Origin: Clostridia bacterium
GTDB taxonomy: Bacteria; Bacillota; Clostridia; Oscillospirales; CAG-272
Reading direction: 5' to 3'
DNA: 53,827 nt
Assembly: GCA_017625935.1 (NCBI GenBank)
Contig: JAGALA010000044.1
Span: 1 to 53,827, forward strand
The notes under the pieces were generated by a model. It did not search any database, was not told the origin of the DNA, and saw only the letters and a program-made list of their open reading frames with translations. This document shows, piece after piece, positions 24,180 to 33,600 of the stretch (position 1 is its first letter; every line of letters starts with the position of its first letter). Made by a program: the position numbers and the translations under genes.

Positions 24180-25565
24180 TCAAATCATTTTCTCATACTC
24201 AATCAAGGTTACGTTGCCAATTTCTTGTGCTTTTTCTATACAGCCCTTGGTAAATCCGGATTTGGAAAACAGGTAGTAATGCTTGTTTTTATAATGGAAC
24301 AAGTTGCTTCTCTCGACGAGCAGATCAAGCACGCCGACGTCCACCTTTTCATTCGTCCACTTGCATTCGCCGAAGAGGGCGGTGTTTTTATCGGCCTCGC
24401 CCATAATATCGATCTCGGTCTGGGACTTGGATTTCGGATCGTTACCCCACCAGCGTCCGAGCGAGGTAAATTCAACGGGTGAGTTACCCGAAAGAAGCTG
24501 CTTCCAAAGATACTGCTTGCAGATCTCCTCAAATACTCTGCCCATATACTCGGACAGATGCGGCTCGATGCGCTTGTATGCAAGATCGTCTGCGCCGCGG
24601 GCAATGATTGAATTGTTTTCGGGCACGAAGCGGTACCAAAAGCGGAACATATTGTCCTCAACGGAGTAGATCGACTTGCGAGACGATTTTTCACCGTAGG
24701 GCGTTTCCTTTTGAACGATGCCGAGCGAGAGCAGATTTTTTAGATAGATGGAGCATACGTTGGTGTCCTCGCCCACCTTGCTTGAAATCTCAGACATACG
24801 TGATGCGCCCGTTGCGATGGCGGTGATGATCGCGTTATAGATCGCGGGCTCGCGCACCTCCTGCTTGAGCAGGTTGGTCGTTTCCTCAAACAAGGGAGAG
24901 GTCGGATTCAGGTAGGTATTCTTGATGTTTTCCTCAATGCTGAGCTTATCGTCGATTTGCAAAAGATATTGCGGAGTTCCGCCGACAATGCCGTAAATGA
25001 GGGCTTTGTCCTCGTTCGATGCGTTCGGGAAGTATCGGCAGGTTTCCTCAAAATCGAAGGGATTTATCTTCATCTGCGCCGTCTTTCTACCATAAAGAGG
25101 AGCCTTGTAGGAAAGCACGTAATCCTCCATAAAGGACATGGACGAGCCACAAAGAATGAGCATCAGCTTGGAGGTATCCTTATATTTATCAATCAAAAGC
25201 TGGAGCGTGGAAGCAAGGCTCTTGGAGGAACGGGCAACGTAAGGATACTCGTCGATTGCAAGAACCACCCTTTCCTTCTCAGCCATCTTGAAAACGTACT
25301 CCAAAGCCGCCTGGAATGAGGCGAAAGTGGTTTCAAGAGAAAAGCCCGTACCGTATTCAATAATGCTCTTTGAAAAGTTATCAAGATTTTGCTTGGCGTT
25401 ACTCTCAACGCCCATAAAATATATCGCCTTTTTATCACGGACAAACTCGTTAATCAGCGCGGTCTTACCGACACGGCGGCGACCGTAAATAACCGCAAAT
25501 TCAAATTTATCCGAACCGTACAGCTTGTTTAGCGCCGTCAGCTCACGCTCTCTGCCAATAAACAT
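24180..25565 (-). CDS. AAA-family ATPase with DUF234 nuclease-like C-terminus
   Basis: A 461-residue protein of the archaeal-type ATPase group common as an accessory gene in bacteria. The N-terminal ATPase domain starts FIGRERELTALN, Walker A is GRRRVGKTALI, Walker B is VLAIDEYPYV, and sensor-like LCGSSMSFME follows. A winged-helix part (about 240-320) leads to the C-terminal DUF234-like domain, where EIDIMGEADKN and FGECKW match a PD-(D/E)XK core. Role unknown; defence or mobile-element association is possible. GGAGGATT precedes the ATG. By eye its codons end in G/C more often than the neighbours', suggesting transfer. Confidence 0.85.
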   Translation of the reverse strand: MFIGRERELTALNKLYGSDKFEFAVIYGRRRVGKTALINEFVRDKKAIYFMGVESNAKQNLDNFSKSIIEYGTGFSLETTFASFQAALEYVFKMAEKERVVLAIDEYPYVARSSKSLASTLQLLIDKYKDTSKLMLILCGSSMSFMEDYVLSYKAPLYGRKTAQMKINPFDFEETCRYFPNASNEDKALIYGIVGGTPQYLLQIDDKLSIEENIKNTYLNPTSPLFEETTNLLKQEVREPAIYNAIITAIATGASRMSEISSKVGEDTNVCSIYLKNLLSLGIVQKETPYGEKSSRKSIYSVEDNMFRFWYRFVPENNSIIARGADDLAYKRIEPHLSEYMGRVFEEICKQYLWKQLLSGNSPVEFTSLGRWWGNDPKSKSQTEIDIMGEADKNTALFGECKWTNEKVDVGVLDLLVERSNLFHYKNKHYYLFSKSGFTKGCIEKAQEIGNVTLIEYEKMI

Positions 25566-25595
25566 AAAGCAATCCTCCTTATGTGAGTTTACTGT

Positions 25596-25624
25596 AGTAT
25601 AGCATATATTTTCAATTTAGTCAA
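25596..25624 (-). promoter_or_regulatory. Promoter of the ATPase gene
   Basis: Reverse-strand TTGACT, 17 nt, TATACT, about 30 nt before the ATG. Confidence 0.75.
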
Positions 25625-25716
25625 GTACGATTTGGTAAATTACGATTATATAATTTTGTGCAAAGTAGAATTTAGCGACGGAATTCTGCTTTTTGCTTAT
25701 ATTTTGGCTATATATA

Positions 25717-25745
25717 TTGAAATAAAGATAATTATTTGGTATAAT
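25717..25745 (+). promoter_or_regulatory. Promoter of the alkD-dut operon, apparently leaderless
   Basis: TTGAAA, 17 nt, TATAAT. Only 7 nt separate the -10 box from ATG 25753, so transcription should start at or one base before the start codon. No ribosome binding site exists upstream. Confidence 0.7.
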
Positions 25746-25752
25746 ATAATGT

Positions 25753-26439
25753 ATGAGTATTATTTTAGATGAAATGAGAAAAAGCAGCGAGGTGTCGTAC
25801 GGTGATTTTACCGCTAAGCTGATTCCGACTCTTGAGCGCGAAAAAATCCTTGGCGTGCGTGCGCCGATTGCTAAAAAAATCGCGAAAAAATACGCAGGCG
25901 GGACGGCGGGAGAAACTTTTCTTTCCTCTCTTCCCCACGCCTATCACGACGAATATATTTTGCACGCATATATGCTCGGGCATCTGTCACTTCCGTTTGA
26001 GGAAATGAAATCAAGAATTGAGGAGCTTTTGCCTTACGTTGATAACTGGGCGGTATGCGACTCACTTTGCGCATCGGTAAAACGCTTTTTTGCAGACAGG
26101 GCGCGTGCGTTTGATTTCTTGCTTGAGTGCTTAAGGAGTGATAGAATCTACACGGTGCGCTTTGGGCTTGTTTGTATGCTTGACTACTATATCGACGGCG
26201 AATATGTTTGCGACGTTATCAATGCCATAAAAGCGGTAAGGAGCGAGGAATACTATATAAATATGGCGCTTGCCTGGCTTGTTTCTATTATGCTCATAAA
26301 GCAATATGAAAAAACGCTGCCGCTTATTTTGGACGGTGTACTTGACGTTTGGGTACACAACAAGGCAATTACAAAGTTTTGTGAGAGCCGTGTACCGCCT
26401 GACACGGAAAAATCCTACCTAAAATCACTACGGAGATAA
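25753..26439 (+). CDS. DNA alkylation repair protein, AlkD-like
   Basis: A 228-residue HEAT-repeat-like protein of the AlkD/AlkC glycosylase family, which removes N3- and N7-alkylated purines. Typical segments are ILGVRAPIAKKIAKK at the start, LPYVDNWAVCDSLC in the middle and YYINMALAWLVS later. The DNA-facing Trp and Asp of VDNWAVCD are kept. The start codon lies right at the predicted transcription start with no Shine-Dalgarno, so the message seems leaderless. First gene of a packed operon: the dut ATG begins 2 nt after its stop. Confidence 0.85.
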   Translation: MSIILDEMRKSSEVSYGDFTAKLIPTLEREKILGVRAPIAKKIAKKYAGGTAGETFLSSLPHAYHDEYILHAYMLGHLSLPFEEMKSRIEELLPYVDNWAVCDSLCASVKRFFADRARAFDFLLECLRSDRIYTVRFGLVCMLDYYIDGEYVCDVINAIKAVRSEEYYINMALAWLVSIMLIKQYEKTLPLILDGVLDVWVHNKAITKFCESRVPPDTEKSYLKSLRR

Positions 26440-26440
26440 T

Positions 26441-26878
26441 ATGAGGGTTAATATAAAAAAATTAAACGAAAATGCAAAAATACCTACCTACGGCTCTGAA
26501 TACGCCGCGGGTGCTGACCTATACGCCTGCACAGATGGCGACACGGTGATTTTACCGGGAGAGACTAAGCTAATCGGCACGGGGCTTGCAATCGAGGTTC
26601 CGCTCGGTTACGGCGCATTTATTTATGCAAGAAGCGGTCTTGCCTCAAAGCGCGGTCTTGCTCCTGCAAACAAGGTCGGTGTTGTCGACGCGGACTACCG
26701 CGGTGAAATTATGGTTGCGCTACACAACCATTCAAGCGAGGCTCAAACCGTGTTGTGCGGTGAAAGAATTGCGCAAATGGTAATTGCGCCGTTTTTGACG
26801 GCGGAATTTTGCGAGGTTGAGTCTCTTTCGGACACACAACGCGGCTCGGGCGGCTTTGGTTCAACAGGAACGAAATAG
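26441..26878 (+). CDS. dut: dUTP diphosphatase
   Basis: A 145-residue homotrimeric dUTPase, hydrolysing dUTP to dUMP and pyrophosphate to keep uracil out of DNA. All five motifs are present: AGADLYACT, ARSGLASKRGL, GVVDADYRGEI, GERIAQMVI, and the Gly-rich tail RGSGGFGSTG. CGGAGA within the last codons of the AlkD gene is its ribosome site, so the two are coupled. Pairing dut with a DNA repair gene makes a small DNA-integrity operon. The 3' end of the gene has been copied downstream (see 26849). Confidence 0.96.
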   Translation: MRVNIKKLNENAKIPTYGSEYAAGADLYACTDGDTVILPGETKLIGTGLAIEVPLGYGAFIYARSGLASKRGLAPANKVGVVDADYRGEIMVALHNHSSEAQTVLCGERIAQMVIAPFLTAEFCEVESLSDTQRGSGGFGSTGTK

Positions 26879-27082
26879 ATAAAAAAGAAGCTTATCAATT
26901 AACCACCACCTCATCCACCGCTTTTAGTATAAAAATTTATTTTTAACTAAGCAGACGGCGTCCCTTAGCAGGGCGCAAACCTTTTGTCGCAAGCGACATT
27001 TCCCTTATCAAGGGAATCGCCCCTTCCCCTCAAGGGGAAGGCAAATGGGCGAAGGCGGCTTTGGTTCAACAGGAACGAAATA
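26849..27082. repeat. Palindromic insertion flanked by 29-bp duplication of the dut 3' end
   Basis: GGCGGCTTTGGTTCAACAGG followed by AACGAAATA occurs at 26849-26877 (inside dut, ending in its stop region) and at 27054-27082. The 176 bp between holds hairpins GTCGC-AA-GCGAC, CCCTT-ATC-AAGGG and CCTTCCCCT-CAAGGGGAAGG. The second copy runs straight into the ribosome site of the next gene, which reveals the original junction. A stop (TAG) after copy one preserves dut. Confidence 0.85.
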
Positions 27083-27094
27083 AGGAAATACATT

Positions 27095-27724
27095 ATGAAA
27101 TTAGAAAAAAACAAGGGCTACGTCTTTTTTGTGCGCCACGGTCAGACCGACTGGAACTTGAAAAAGCTTTTACAGGGGCGCGACGAGATTCCGCTCAACG
27201 AAACGGGAATTTCACAGGCAAATTGGGTTGCCGAATGCTTAAAAAATGTGTGTGCGCGCACAAATCTTCACTTTGACAGGGTTGCTTCAAGTCCACTTTC
27301 ACGTGCAAGCGTTACCGCAAAAAAAATTGCCGAATCTATCGGCTGTGACGATTTTTCGGTGGATTCTCGCTTAATTGAACGCGATTTCGGAGCTTTATCG
27401 GGCAAGACATATGATATGAACGCAAAATATATAACGGGCAATGACGAAAGCGTCTCGGGCCTTGAACCCGTTGAGAGCGTGTACGCAAGAATGAGAGCCT
27501 TCGTCACAGAAAACGCGAGTGTCGGCAAAAGGATAATTGCCGTATCTCACGGCTCATCAACAGGCGTTTTCACCTCTGCCACCAAAAGAGCGCCGGGCGT
27601 TGACGGTGCAAAGCGCGTGCTTCAAAACTGCCATATGGTTGTTTTCTCATATGACGGAGCTGAAATACTTATGGAGGGGTACGACGTTTCCCCCGAGAAT
27701 TTAGATTTATTGGAGATAGAATGA
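27095..27724 (+). CDS. Histidine phosphatase family protein (phosphoglycerate mutase-like)
   Basis: This 209-residue enzyme has the catalytic VRHGQTDWN at residues about 11-19, where the His is phosphorylated, the arginine of SSPLSRA, the Glu of LIERDFG and the second His of VSHGSS. It belongs to the broad-specificity cofactor-independent phosphatases (CobC/GpmB-like); the substrate is not evident. I chose ATG 27095 because AAGGAAATAC stands upstream; the longer frame reads through inserted repeat. It belongs to the dut operon and overlaps the next gene by ATGA. Confidence 0.88.
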   Translation: MKLEKNKGYVFFVRHGQTDWNLKKLLQGRDEIPLNETGISQANWVAECLKNVCARTNLHFDRVASSPLSRASVTAKKIAESIGCDDFSVDSRLIERDFGALSGKTYDMNAKYITGNDESVSGLEPVESVYARMRAFVTENASVGKRIIAVSHGSSTGVFTSATKRAPGVDGAKRVLQNCHMVVFSYDGAEILMEGYDVSPENLDLLEIE

Positions 27725-28404
27725 AAAAATATATTTTTGCGCTTGTGTGCATTTTATCGTTTGCTCTCTTTCTTAGCGGATGCGGAAAATACGTTTCCAA
27801 ATACGACGAGAATTACGTTTACGACGGAGAGTCATTAATCGGCAAATGGCAGGAATGCGAGCATAGCGACGATTTTTATCAGGTTTACAATTTCACCTCA
27901 AAGACCGACGTTACCTTAACCTCCTATTCCTTTGGAATTGTTATGCAAGAGATAGAGGCAACCTACCGCGTTGAGGGCAACAACACCCTGGTGGTTGAAT
28001 GGGGCGAGGGCTTTGTGAACAAAAACGACTTCTCTGTTTCAAGCGACGGCTACCTCACCATAACTCAGGTTTTAGAGGCGGAGCACGAGGAAATGGTGCT
28101 CGAGCCGTACAGTCTTGATTGGAACACCAAAAACGATATAAAGGGTGTTTGGATCAGCAGCGATTACGAAAACGAGGTTTTCACCTTTGGCACTGACTAC
28201 ATTTTGACGGTTGAGGGCGAAAACGACACATATAAAATGCCGTACGCCACGAGTGGCGAGCGTCTTGCCTTCGGCGGCGAGTTTGTTGACGGCTTCAAGG
28301 AGGAGGTCAACGTAATGACCTATAAAATTGACGGCGACACACTAACCTTGACGGGTAAGGACGAAAACGGCAGCACAGTTACACTCACGTTTACGAGGGG
28401 ATAA
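27721..28404 (+). CDS. Lipoprotein with two lipocalin-like repeats
   Basis: A 227-residue lipoprotein with the lipobox LSGC. The mature part shows two similar halves that begin LIGKWQECEH and IKGVWISSDY, each followed by alternating F/Y and T patterns ending in a variant of TLTI. This resembles small lipocalin-like DUF5640-type domains; the match is by pattern only. It overlaps the phosphatase stop by ATGA and ends two bases before the NUDIX gene start, so it is cotranscribed. Function unknown. Confidence 0.75.
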   Translation: MKKYIFALVCILSFALFLSGCGKYVSKYDENYVYDGESLIGKWQECEHSDDFYQVYNFTSKTDVTLTSYSFGIVMQEIEATYRVEGNNTLVVEWGEGFVNKNDFSVSSDGYLTITQVLEAEHEEMVLEPYSLDWNTKNDIKGVWISSDYENEVFTFGTDYILTVEGENDTYKMPYATSGERLAFGGEFVDGFKEEVNVMTYKIDGDTLTLTGKDENGSTVTLTFTRG

Positions 28405-28406
28405 AA

Positions 28407-28958
28407 ATGGAGCTTTTTGAAAAGAAAATAGATTCAAAAAAGATATTTGACGGAAAAATAGTAAAGCTTTTCGTTGACACGGTTGAATTGCCCAACGGAC
28501 AGCGCGCTATACGCGAAATTGTGCGCCATCCCGGTGCAGTTTGCGTTTTACCTATCACAGACGAGGGCGAGGTTATAATGGTCAAGCAGTTCAGATACCC
28601 GTTTTGTGAGGTTCTGCTTGAAATTCCCGCAGGCAAGCTTGAGCCGGGCGAGGACCCGTACGAGGCGGTAAAGCGCGAGCTTGAGGAGGAAAGCGGTGCG
28701 GTGGCAGGTAAAATCGAGCATATTGGCGAGCTTTATACCACCGTTGCTATTTTTGACGAAAAAATACAGGTTTACTTGGCAAGTGAGCTTACCTTTATAA
28801 ATTCCCATCCCGACGAGGACGAGTTTTTAGAGGTAACCAAAATTCCGCTTGACACGCTCGTTGATATGGTTATGAACGGCGAAATTAAGGATGCAAAAAC
28901 ACAAATTGCAATTCTTAAGGCGGAAAAATATCTTAAAGAAAGACAGGCGAAAAAATGA
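28407..28958 (+). CDS. nudF: NUDIX hydrolase, ADP-ribose pyrophosphatase-like
   Basis: At 183 residues, it fits the NudF group, which splits ADP-ribose to AMP and ribose-5-phosphate. The NUDIX box is AGKLEPGEDPYEAVKRELEE then ESGAV, with the preceding EVLLEIPAG typical of ADP-ribose hydrolases. VMVKQFRYP, also typical of that group, lies before it. Start ATG is 2 nt after the lipoprotein stop, and the end overlaps the CPBP gene by 4 nt. Operon-coupled. Confidence 0.9.
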   Translation: MELFEKKIDSKKIFDGKIVKLFVDTVELPNGQRAIREIVRHPGAVCVLPITDEGEVIMVKQFRYPFCEVLLEIPAGKLEPGEDPYEAVKRELEEESGAVAGKIEHIGELYTTVAIFDEKIQVYLASELTFINSHPDEDEFLEVTKIPLDTLVDMVMNGEIKDAKTQIAILKAEKYLKERQAKK

Positions 28959-29929
28959 GAAATCTTTTTGATATAAAAAGAACGAAAATGATTGACGAGC
29001 TTGCTTTTGAGCATAATCCTATGTCCTTTGGCAAGACGTTTTTGGCGTTCTTCATTCTTACGCTTATTTCAAGCGTAGCAACAAACAGCGTAACGAACTC
29101 GCCGATTATGATAAATTTTATTATAACCGAAATCAAAAACGGCACGTTTAAAAGCTTGACCGACACGCTTATCAAATTTATGGAATCGCCCTACGTTTCA
29201 ATTCCTTGGTGGGTGATACTCATTCAGCTTTTCGGCGGCATTTTTGCAATAATTGCCGTTACGGTTTATATGAAAAAGTTTGAAAAGCGCAAAATGCGCT
29301 CCATAGGCTTGCGCCGCGGTGCACCGCTTGAAATTCTTTTAGGCTTGCTTATCGGCACACTTTTAATTGGCGTAATGTTTGCTTCAACGCTTTTCTCGGG
29401 CGCGATTTCATACACCTTCGCGGGAATTGACCTAAGAATATTGCTCTTTGCACTCGGCTTTGGTGTCCTTGCCTTTGGTGAGGAGCTTTTGGTGCGCGGC
29501 TTCTTTATGAATATGCTTGCGCGCGATATAAAGCCAATGGCGGCGATTTTAACGAGTGCGATTTTGAGCGCAATTGCGGGCTTCTCCGTTTACAACATTC
29601 CAAGCTTTATAAACACCGTGCTTTTCGGCATTTTGCTCGGCATTTACGTTTTCAAGCGCGGCTCTATCTGGGGTGCGGTTGCGATTCGCTTTGTTTGGTC
29701 GTTTGTCGGCGCGTCAATCCTTGGCACAAACGTCTTTGACACATACGCGATTCTTTCGGTATTCACACCGAAATATAATTATAATTCACTTATAAGCGGC
29801 TCAAGCGCACATGGCTTTGAAGCAGGACTTATAATGACTGTAATTTTGGCGGTTGCAATTCTGCTTTCGCTTCTTCTCAAAACTAAGAAAAGTGAGGAAT
29901 CCTTTGTTAAAATTGACTATTTTAAGTAA
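28955..29929 (+). CDS. CPBP-family membrane protein with degenerate active site
   Basis: A 324-residue protein with about eight TM helices of the CPBP (Abi/Rce1-like) family. The first catalytic motif is intact: FGEELLVRGFF (EExxxR). The second motif, usually FxxxH, reads ILSAIAG, and the third, usually HxxxN, reads VAIRFVWSF, so both His are missing. It may therefore be an inactive relative or use other residues. It overlaps the NUDIX gene by ATGA and is the last gene of the alkD-dut operon. Confidence 0.8.
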   Translation: MRNLFDIKRTKMIDELAFEHNPMSFGKTFLAFFILTLISSVATNSVTNSPIMINFIITEIKNGTFKSLTDTLIKFMESPYVSIPWWVILIQLFGGIFAIIAVTVYMKKFEKRKMRSIGLRRGAPLEILLGLLIGTLLIGVMFASTLFSGAISYTFAGIDLRILLFALGFGVLAFGEELLVRGFFMNMLARDIKPMAAILTSAILSAIAGFSVYNIPSFINTVLFGILLGIYVFKRGSIWGAVAIRFVWSFVGASILGTNVFDTYAILSVFTPKYNYNSLISGSSAHGFEAGLIMTVILAVAILLSLLLKTKKSEESFVKIDYFK

Positions 29930-30010
29930 ATTACTTGACAAGTAAACAATTTAGTATTAAAATGATTTATATTTTGAATCGGCTTTAGCTGACTATTTTG
30001 GAAGAAGGGG

Positions 30011-30481
30011 ATGATGTCTGTGAGATACGAAAAATCGTGCGGCACAGTTGTTTTTCGCAAGGCAAGAGGAAAATACGCCGTGCTTCTCATAAAAAATAAA
30101 TACACGGACTTCTGGTCCTTCCCTAAAGGACACGTTGAGGCGGGTGAAAACGAGTACCAAACGGCAATAAGGGAAACCAAGGAGGAAACGGGCATCGACG
30201 TTAAAATCGAAAACGGCTTCCGTATGGAGTCCATTTACTTAATCGGCAAAAAGAAAAACACCGAAAAGCGCGTTGTTTACTTCACTGCGCTCACCACCCG
30301 TGCGTACGTTGTGCCGCAGGCAGAGGAAATTGCATCCTTCCATTGGTTCTTCGAGGACGAATTTCCGTATGACCATACCTTCGACAACGACAAGCTCATC
30401 TTCACCGAGGCGCTTAAGTTTATAAAGGAGCGCTTTGGCGAGGCAACCGAGAACTCATATTTTCACGCAAAAAATAAATAA
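30011..30481 (+). CDS. NUDIX hydrolase, Ap4A hydrolase-like
   Basis: A 156-residue protein. The NUDIX box is KGHVEAGENEYQTAIRETKE then ETGID, preceded by SCGTVVFRK and FWSFPKGH, the pattern of diadenosine tetraphosphate hydrolases. It should act on dinucleotide polyphosphates or related NDP-X. Start is unsettled: AAGGGG abuts ATG 30011, is 3 nt from ATG 30014 and 9 nt from GTG 30020, so the GTG (VRYEKSCG) has the best spacing. The stop precedes a strong terminator. Confidence 0.85.
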   Translation: MMSVRYEKSCGTVVFRKARGKYAVLLIKNKYTDFWSFPKGHVEAGENEYQTAIRETKEETGIDVKIENGFRMESIYLIGKKKNTEKRVVYFTALTTRAYVVPQAEEIASFHWFFEDEFPYDHTFDNDKLIFTEALKFIKERFGEATENSYFHAKNK

Positions 30482-30487
30482 AAAATT

Positions 30488-30537
30488 GAGCTGTCGCTCT
30501 GACGTTTAAGTCAGCTGTGTCGACAGCTCGTTTTTTA
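30488..30537. terminator. Terminator of the NUDIX gene
   Basis: GAGCTGTCG pairs with CGACAGCTC, with an inner CTGAC-GTTTAA-GTCAG stem, followed by GTTTTTT. It also separates the converging 47-aa gene. Confidence 0.85.
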
Positions 30538-30681
30538 TTATCCGAATATATTCGATGCGTCCATTATTACATTTCCGCTTCCGTCATCGTTTTTCTCGAT
30601 TTCATATTTTTCAGAGGATAAAGCCAAGATATTTTCGGTTTCCAAAAGTGTTTTTTCATATTTAGGGGAATCGTATCTCAT
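30538..30681 (-). CDS. 47-residue acidic peptide
   Basis: MRYDSPKYEKTLLETENILA opens this small protein, which ends NVIMDASNIFG. It has no Cys and no TM segment. AAGGAGGAG stands 5 nt before the ATG, one of the strongest ribosome sites in the window, and the gene lies 10 nt after the stop of the 1168-aa surface protein. The Y-x-x-P-K-x-E start and acidic I/L-A/S pattern match small Clostridia proteins that sit next to surface-protein genes; their function is, to my knowledge, not known. No peptidase or modification enzyme is near. Confidence 0.7.
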   Translation of the reverse strand: MRYDSPKYEKTLLETENILALSSEKYEIEKNDDGSGNVIMDASNIFG

Positions 30682-30691
30682 TTTCTCCTCC

Positions 30692-33600
30692 TTAATCTGT
30701 AATTCCAAAGTAGCTTGCGAGTGCTTGAATATCGCTTTCACCAAACGCGCCGTCAAATATCATAAGCTCGTCAAGTGTTGCCGAGAGCTTCGCGTTATAC
30801 GTTCCCCTGCCGTCCTGACCGATGTTTAACGGATAGCTCGTGTCAAACGACGTCTCCCAAAGTCCTGAGGGGATGTCAACCTCAACGTAGGTTTCAAAGT
30901 CTATACATATACCAAGCTTGTTTCTTTCACGGTCAACAACGGCAATTATATGCATCCAGCCCTCTCTGTAATTTGAGGGAAGAGATACGTTGCAGTCTGC
31001 GCGTGTTCCGCCGTTTCCAAGGTTTAGGCGTATATCGTTATCGCTACCGTTTATTGCAATTGTAAGACCGGAATTTTTACCCGAATCCCAATTCTTGTTG
31101 GAAATTATACACGGGTCGGAGCTTACGCCCTGCGTGTTGATCCAAAATGCAACGGTAAAGCTATCCTTGCCAAGTGTGCAACCGTTAAGCGTTACGTATC
31201 CGTCATCAAACGCAGCACCCTGTCCGTAGTATCCCTCAACGTAATAAAGCTTGCCGTTTTCTTCGGTGCTTCCGCCTTGATTGTCGGTAACGTCACCGTC
31301 AAATGTGAGGTATGCTTTAAGCTCATTGTCAACAAAATTGGTTACGTAGCCGTCACTTTCCTTTTCGGGTGTCATCTCGTTTTCGTGATAACGCTCGGAA
31401 TCCTTGTTAACGTAAACGGGACGTTCACCTGCCACAACGCCCTCAAAAAGGCCCGATGGCACGCGTGCAGTCCAGTTTTCGTGGCTTTCATAGCCGAGTG
31501 CGTAAAGCACAACAGCGGCCGTATCGCGAATTTCCATATCCTCAATAGTGCCCTGCTGTACGGTTTTGCCCGCTGCGGCAAACATAACGTATTTTTCACC
31601 GTCGGTCAAGCCGCCGTGGCTCTTGCCGTTTCCGCCGTGGTCGGCAGTAACTATAAAGAGTGTATCGTTGAGTATTCCCTTTGCTTCATAAGATGCGTAA
31701 ATTTGACCTATGTATGCGTCAATCTCGGATATAACGTCAAGCTGAGCTTGTGAGCCGTAGCCCGAGGAGTGACCTGCGCCGTCCGCACCGTCAAACTGAA
31801 CGAACATTGCCGTTGGATTGTTCTCTGCAAGGTATGCAATAATTTCGCCCGTCAAGGCGGAGTCGGAAATTCCGCCAACCTTGTAAACGCCAATGCCGTT
31901 TTCAACAATGCCAACGTTTATTGGATTCCAGTTTGTAAATGAAGCCAAAACCGCGTCCTCGTCATTTTCCCTTATCACGCGGAAAAAGCTTGGGAATTTC
32001 GAATCGCTCGGATACGCGTTTGATTCTGCAATTGAATTTGTAAGCCCGTGGAGCGTTGGCTCAACGCCGTGAAGGAGTGAGCCCCAGCACTGTGCGCTAA
32101 TGGTTGGATTTGAGGTGAGCATATTGTAGGTTACCGCGCCGTCCTCAAATATAGCGTCAATATTCGGTGTATTGGCATTCTTAAAATATGCGCCTGCACC
32201 GTCAACGCCTATTACTACAACGTGCTTATATGCATTTGAGGTTACCTTAACCTTAAACGAAACCTCAATTCCCTTGCACGATGCCGTCACCGTTGTTTCT
32301 GTATTTTCCGTAAGTCCTGTCAAAACGTAGTCCTCAATTGAAATATTTGAGCCGTCAAAGGTGTAGCTAAGCTTTCGTTCCTTGCCGTCAACCAGAATTG
32401 TTGATGGAAGAAACGATGTGCCTCCAACCTCTATTTCTATATCCTCAAAGGGCATTTCTTGAATTGCAAGCTCGTTCATAATCTCATTATAGGTAACAAA
32501 GTGGTATTTTTCATTTTCGTTTGGTGATTTGCTTTGTAAATACGAATATTCCACAGCTTCGCCATCCGTTGCCTTTACATAAGCGCCCATTGCAAGTGCT
32601 TTATCCTTTTGCTCCTCTGTAAAGCCGACTATTTTTAAGCTGAACATCGTAAAACGGTAGTCATCAATAAGAGTGCTGATAACGCCGCTTGATGCTTCTC
32701 CGCTTGTATCAAAAATTTCGTTTGCGCCGATTTTATTCTTTGATACCGCAAACACGCCGTAAGCAAGCGATTTGCCCGTTATCTCCTCGTATAAATCGAG
32801 TATCTCGTTGTTTATTCTGTAACCTACCGTAATTCCACGCGCGCCGCTCTCGGCAGCTGAGTAGCCAAGGCAAACAAAGAGTGGGTCTATACTTGCTACG
32901 TAAGTTGCGTTACAAGCTGAGCATACGTACTCTGCTTCGCCGTTTTCAAGATAATTGGTGTATGAAATTGAAAGCGGCTTGTTTTCCGTATCGTGTCCCG
33001 TGGCGGGATTGTCAATTGAATATTGCTCGTCAAGTGATGAAGCGTTTGTTTGGCTTTTATCATCGTAGGTATAAACGGTTCTTTGCGCCGCACTTTGACA
33101 GGTTGCGGGTGTGACGATATAAAGAATGCCGTGTCTTGCACTCGCTATATTGTTTTGTTTAATCAAATACAAGCTTGTGTAAGTCGAATTTATAAGCGTT
33201 GCGTACGCGCCGCCCGTTGTGTCTCCGTTTAGGTCGATTTTAGCAAACGTGGAATCGGTTGCAACCATATGCTGCGTGTCACCGTCGCAGGTGTAATTAC
33301 CTACTGTTGAATTGTTAACGTAAAAATATTCCTTACCTATATATTCATCGGTATGCCAGCTATCAGTATAAAAGCTTGTCATTTTGCTGTTGCTTATGTA
33401 GCTATCAGATAGTATATTGTTTATGCACATCTCCTCAGTATATAGGTGGTCAATTTCCGCCTTTATATCCGTTATTCCGTCGGCTTTAAGGTCTATCGGC
33501 TTGTAGTTGGTTTTATTGTAAACCGCACAGTTTTCCAAGTGGAGAACCGTTGTGCCGAAGCATTGTGCACCATCATATTTTTTTTGATAAATAACCTCAT

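Noticed and set aside
26984..27094. N-terminal extension of the histidine phosphatase
   Set aside because: The extra codons fall in the inserted palindromic segment; ATG 27095 has the ribosome site and the family length.
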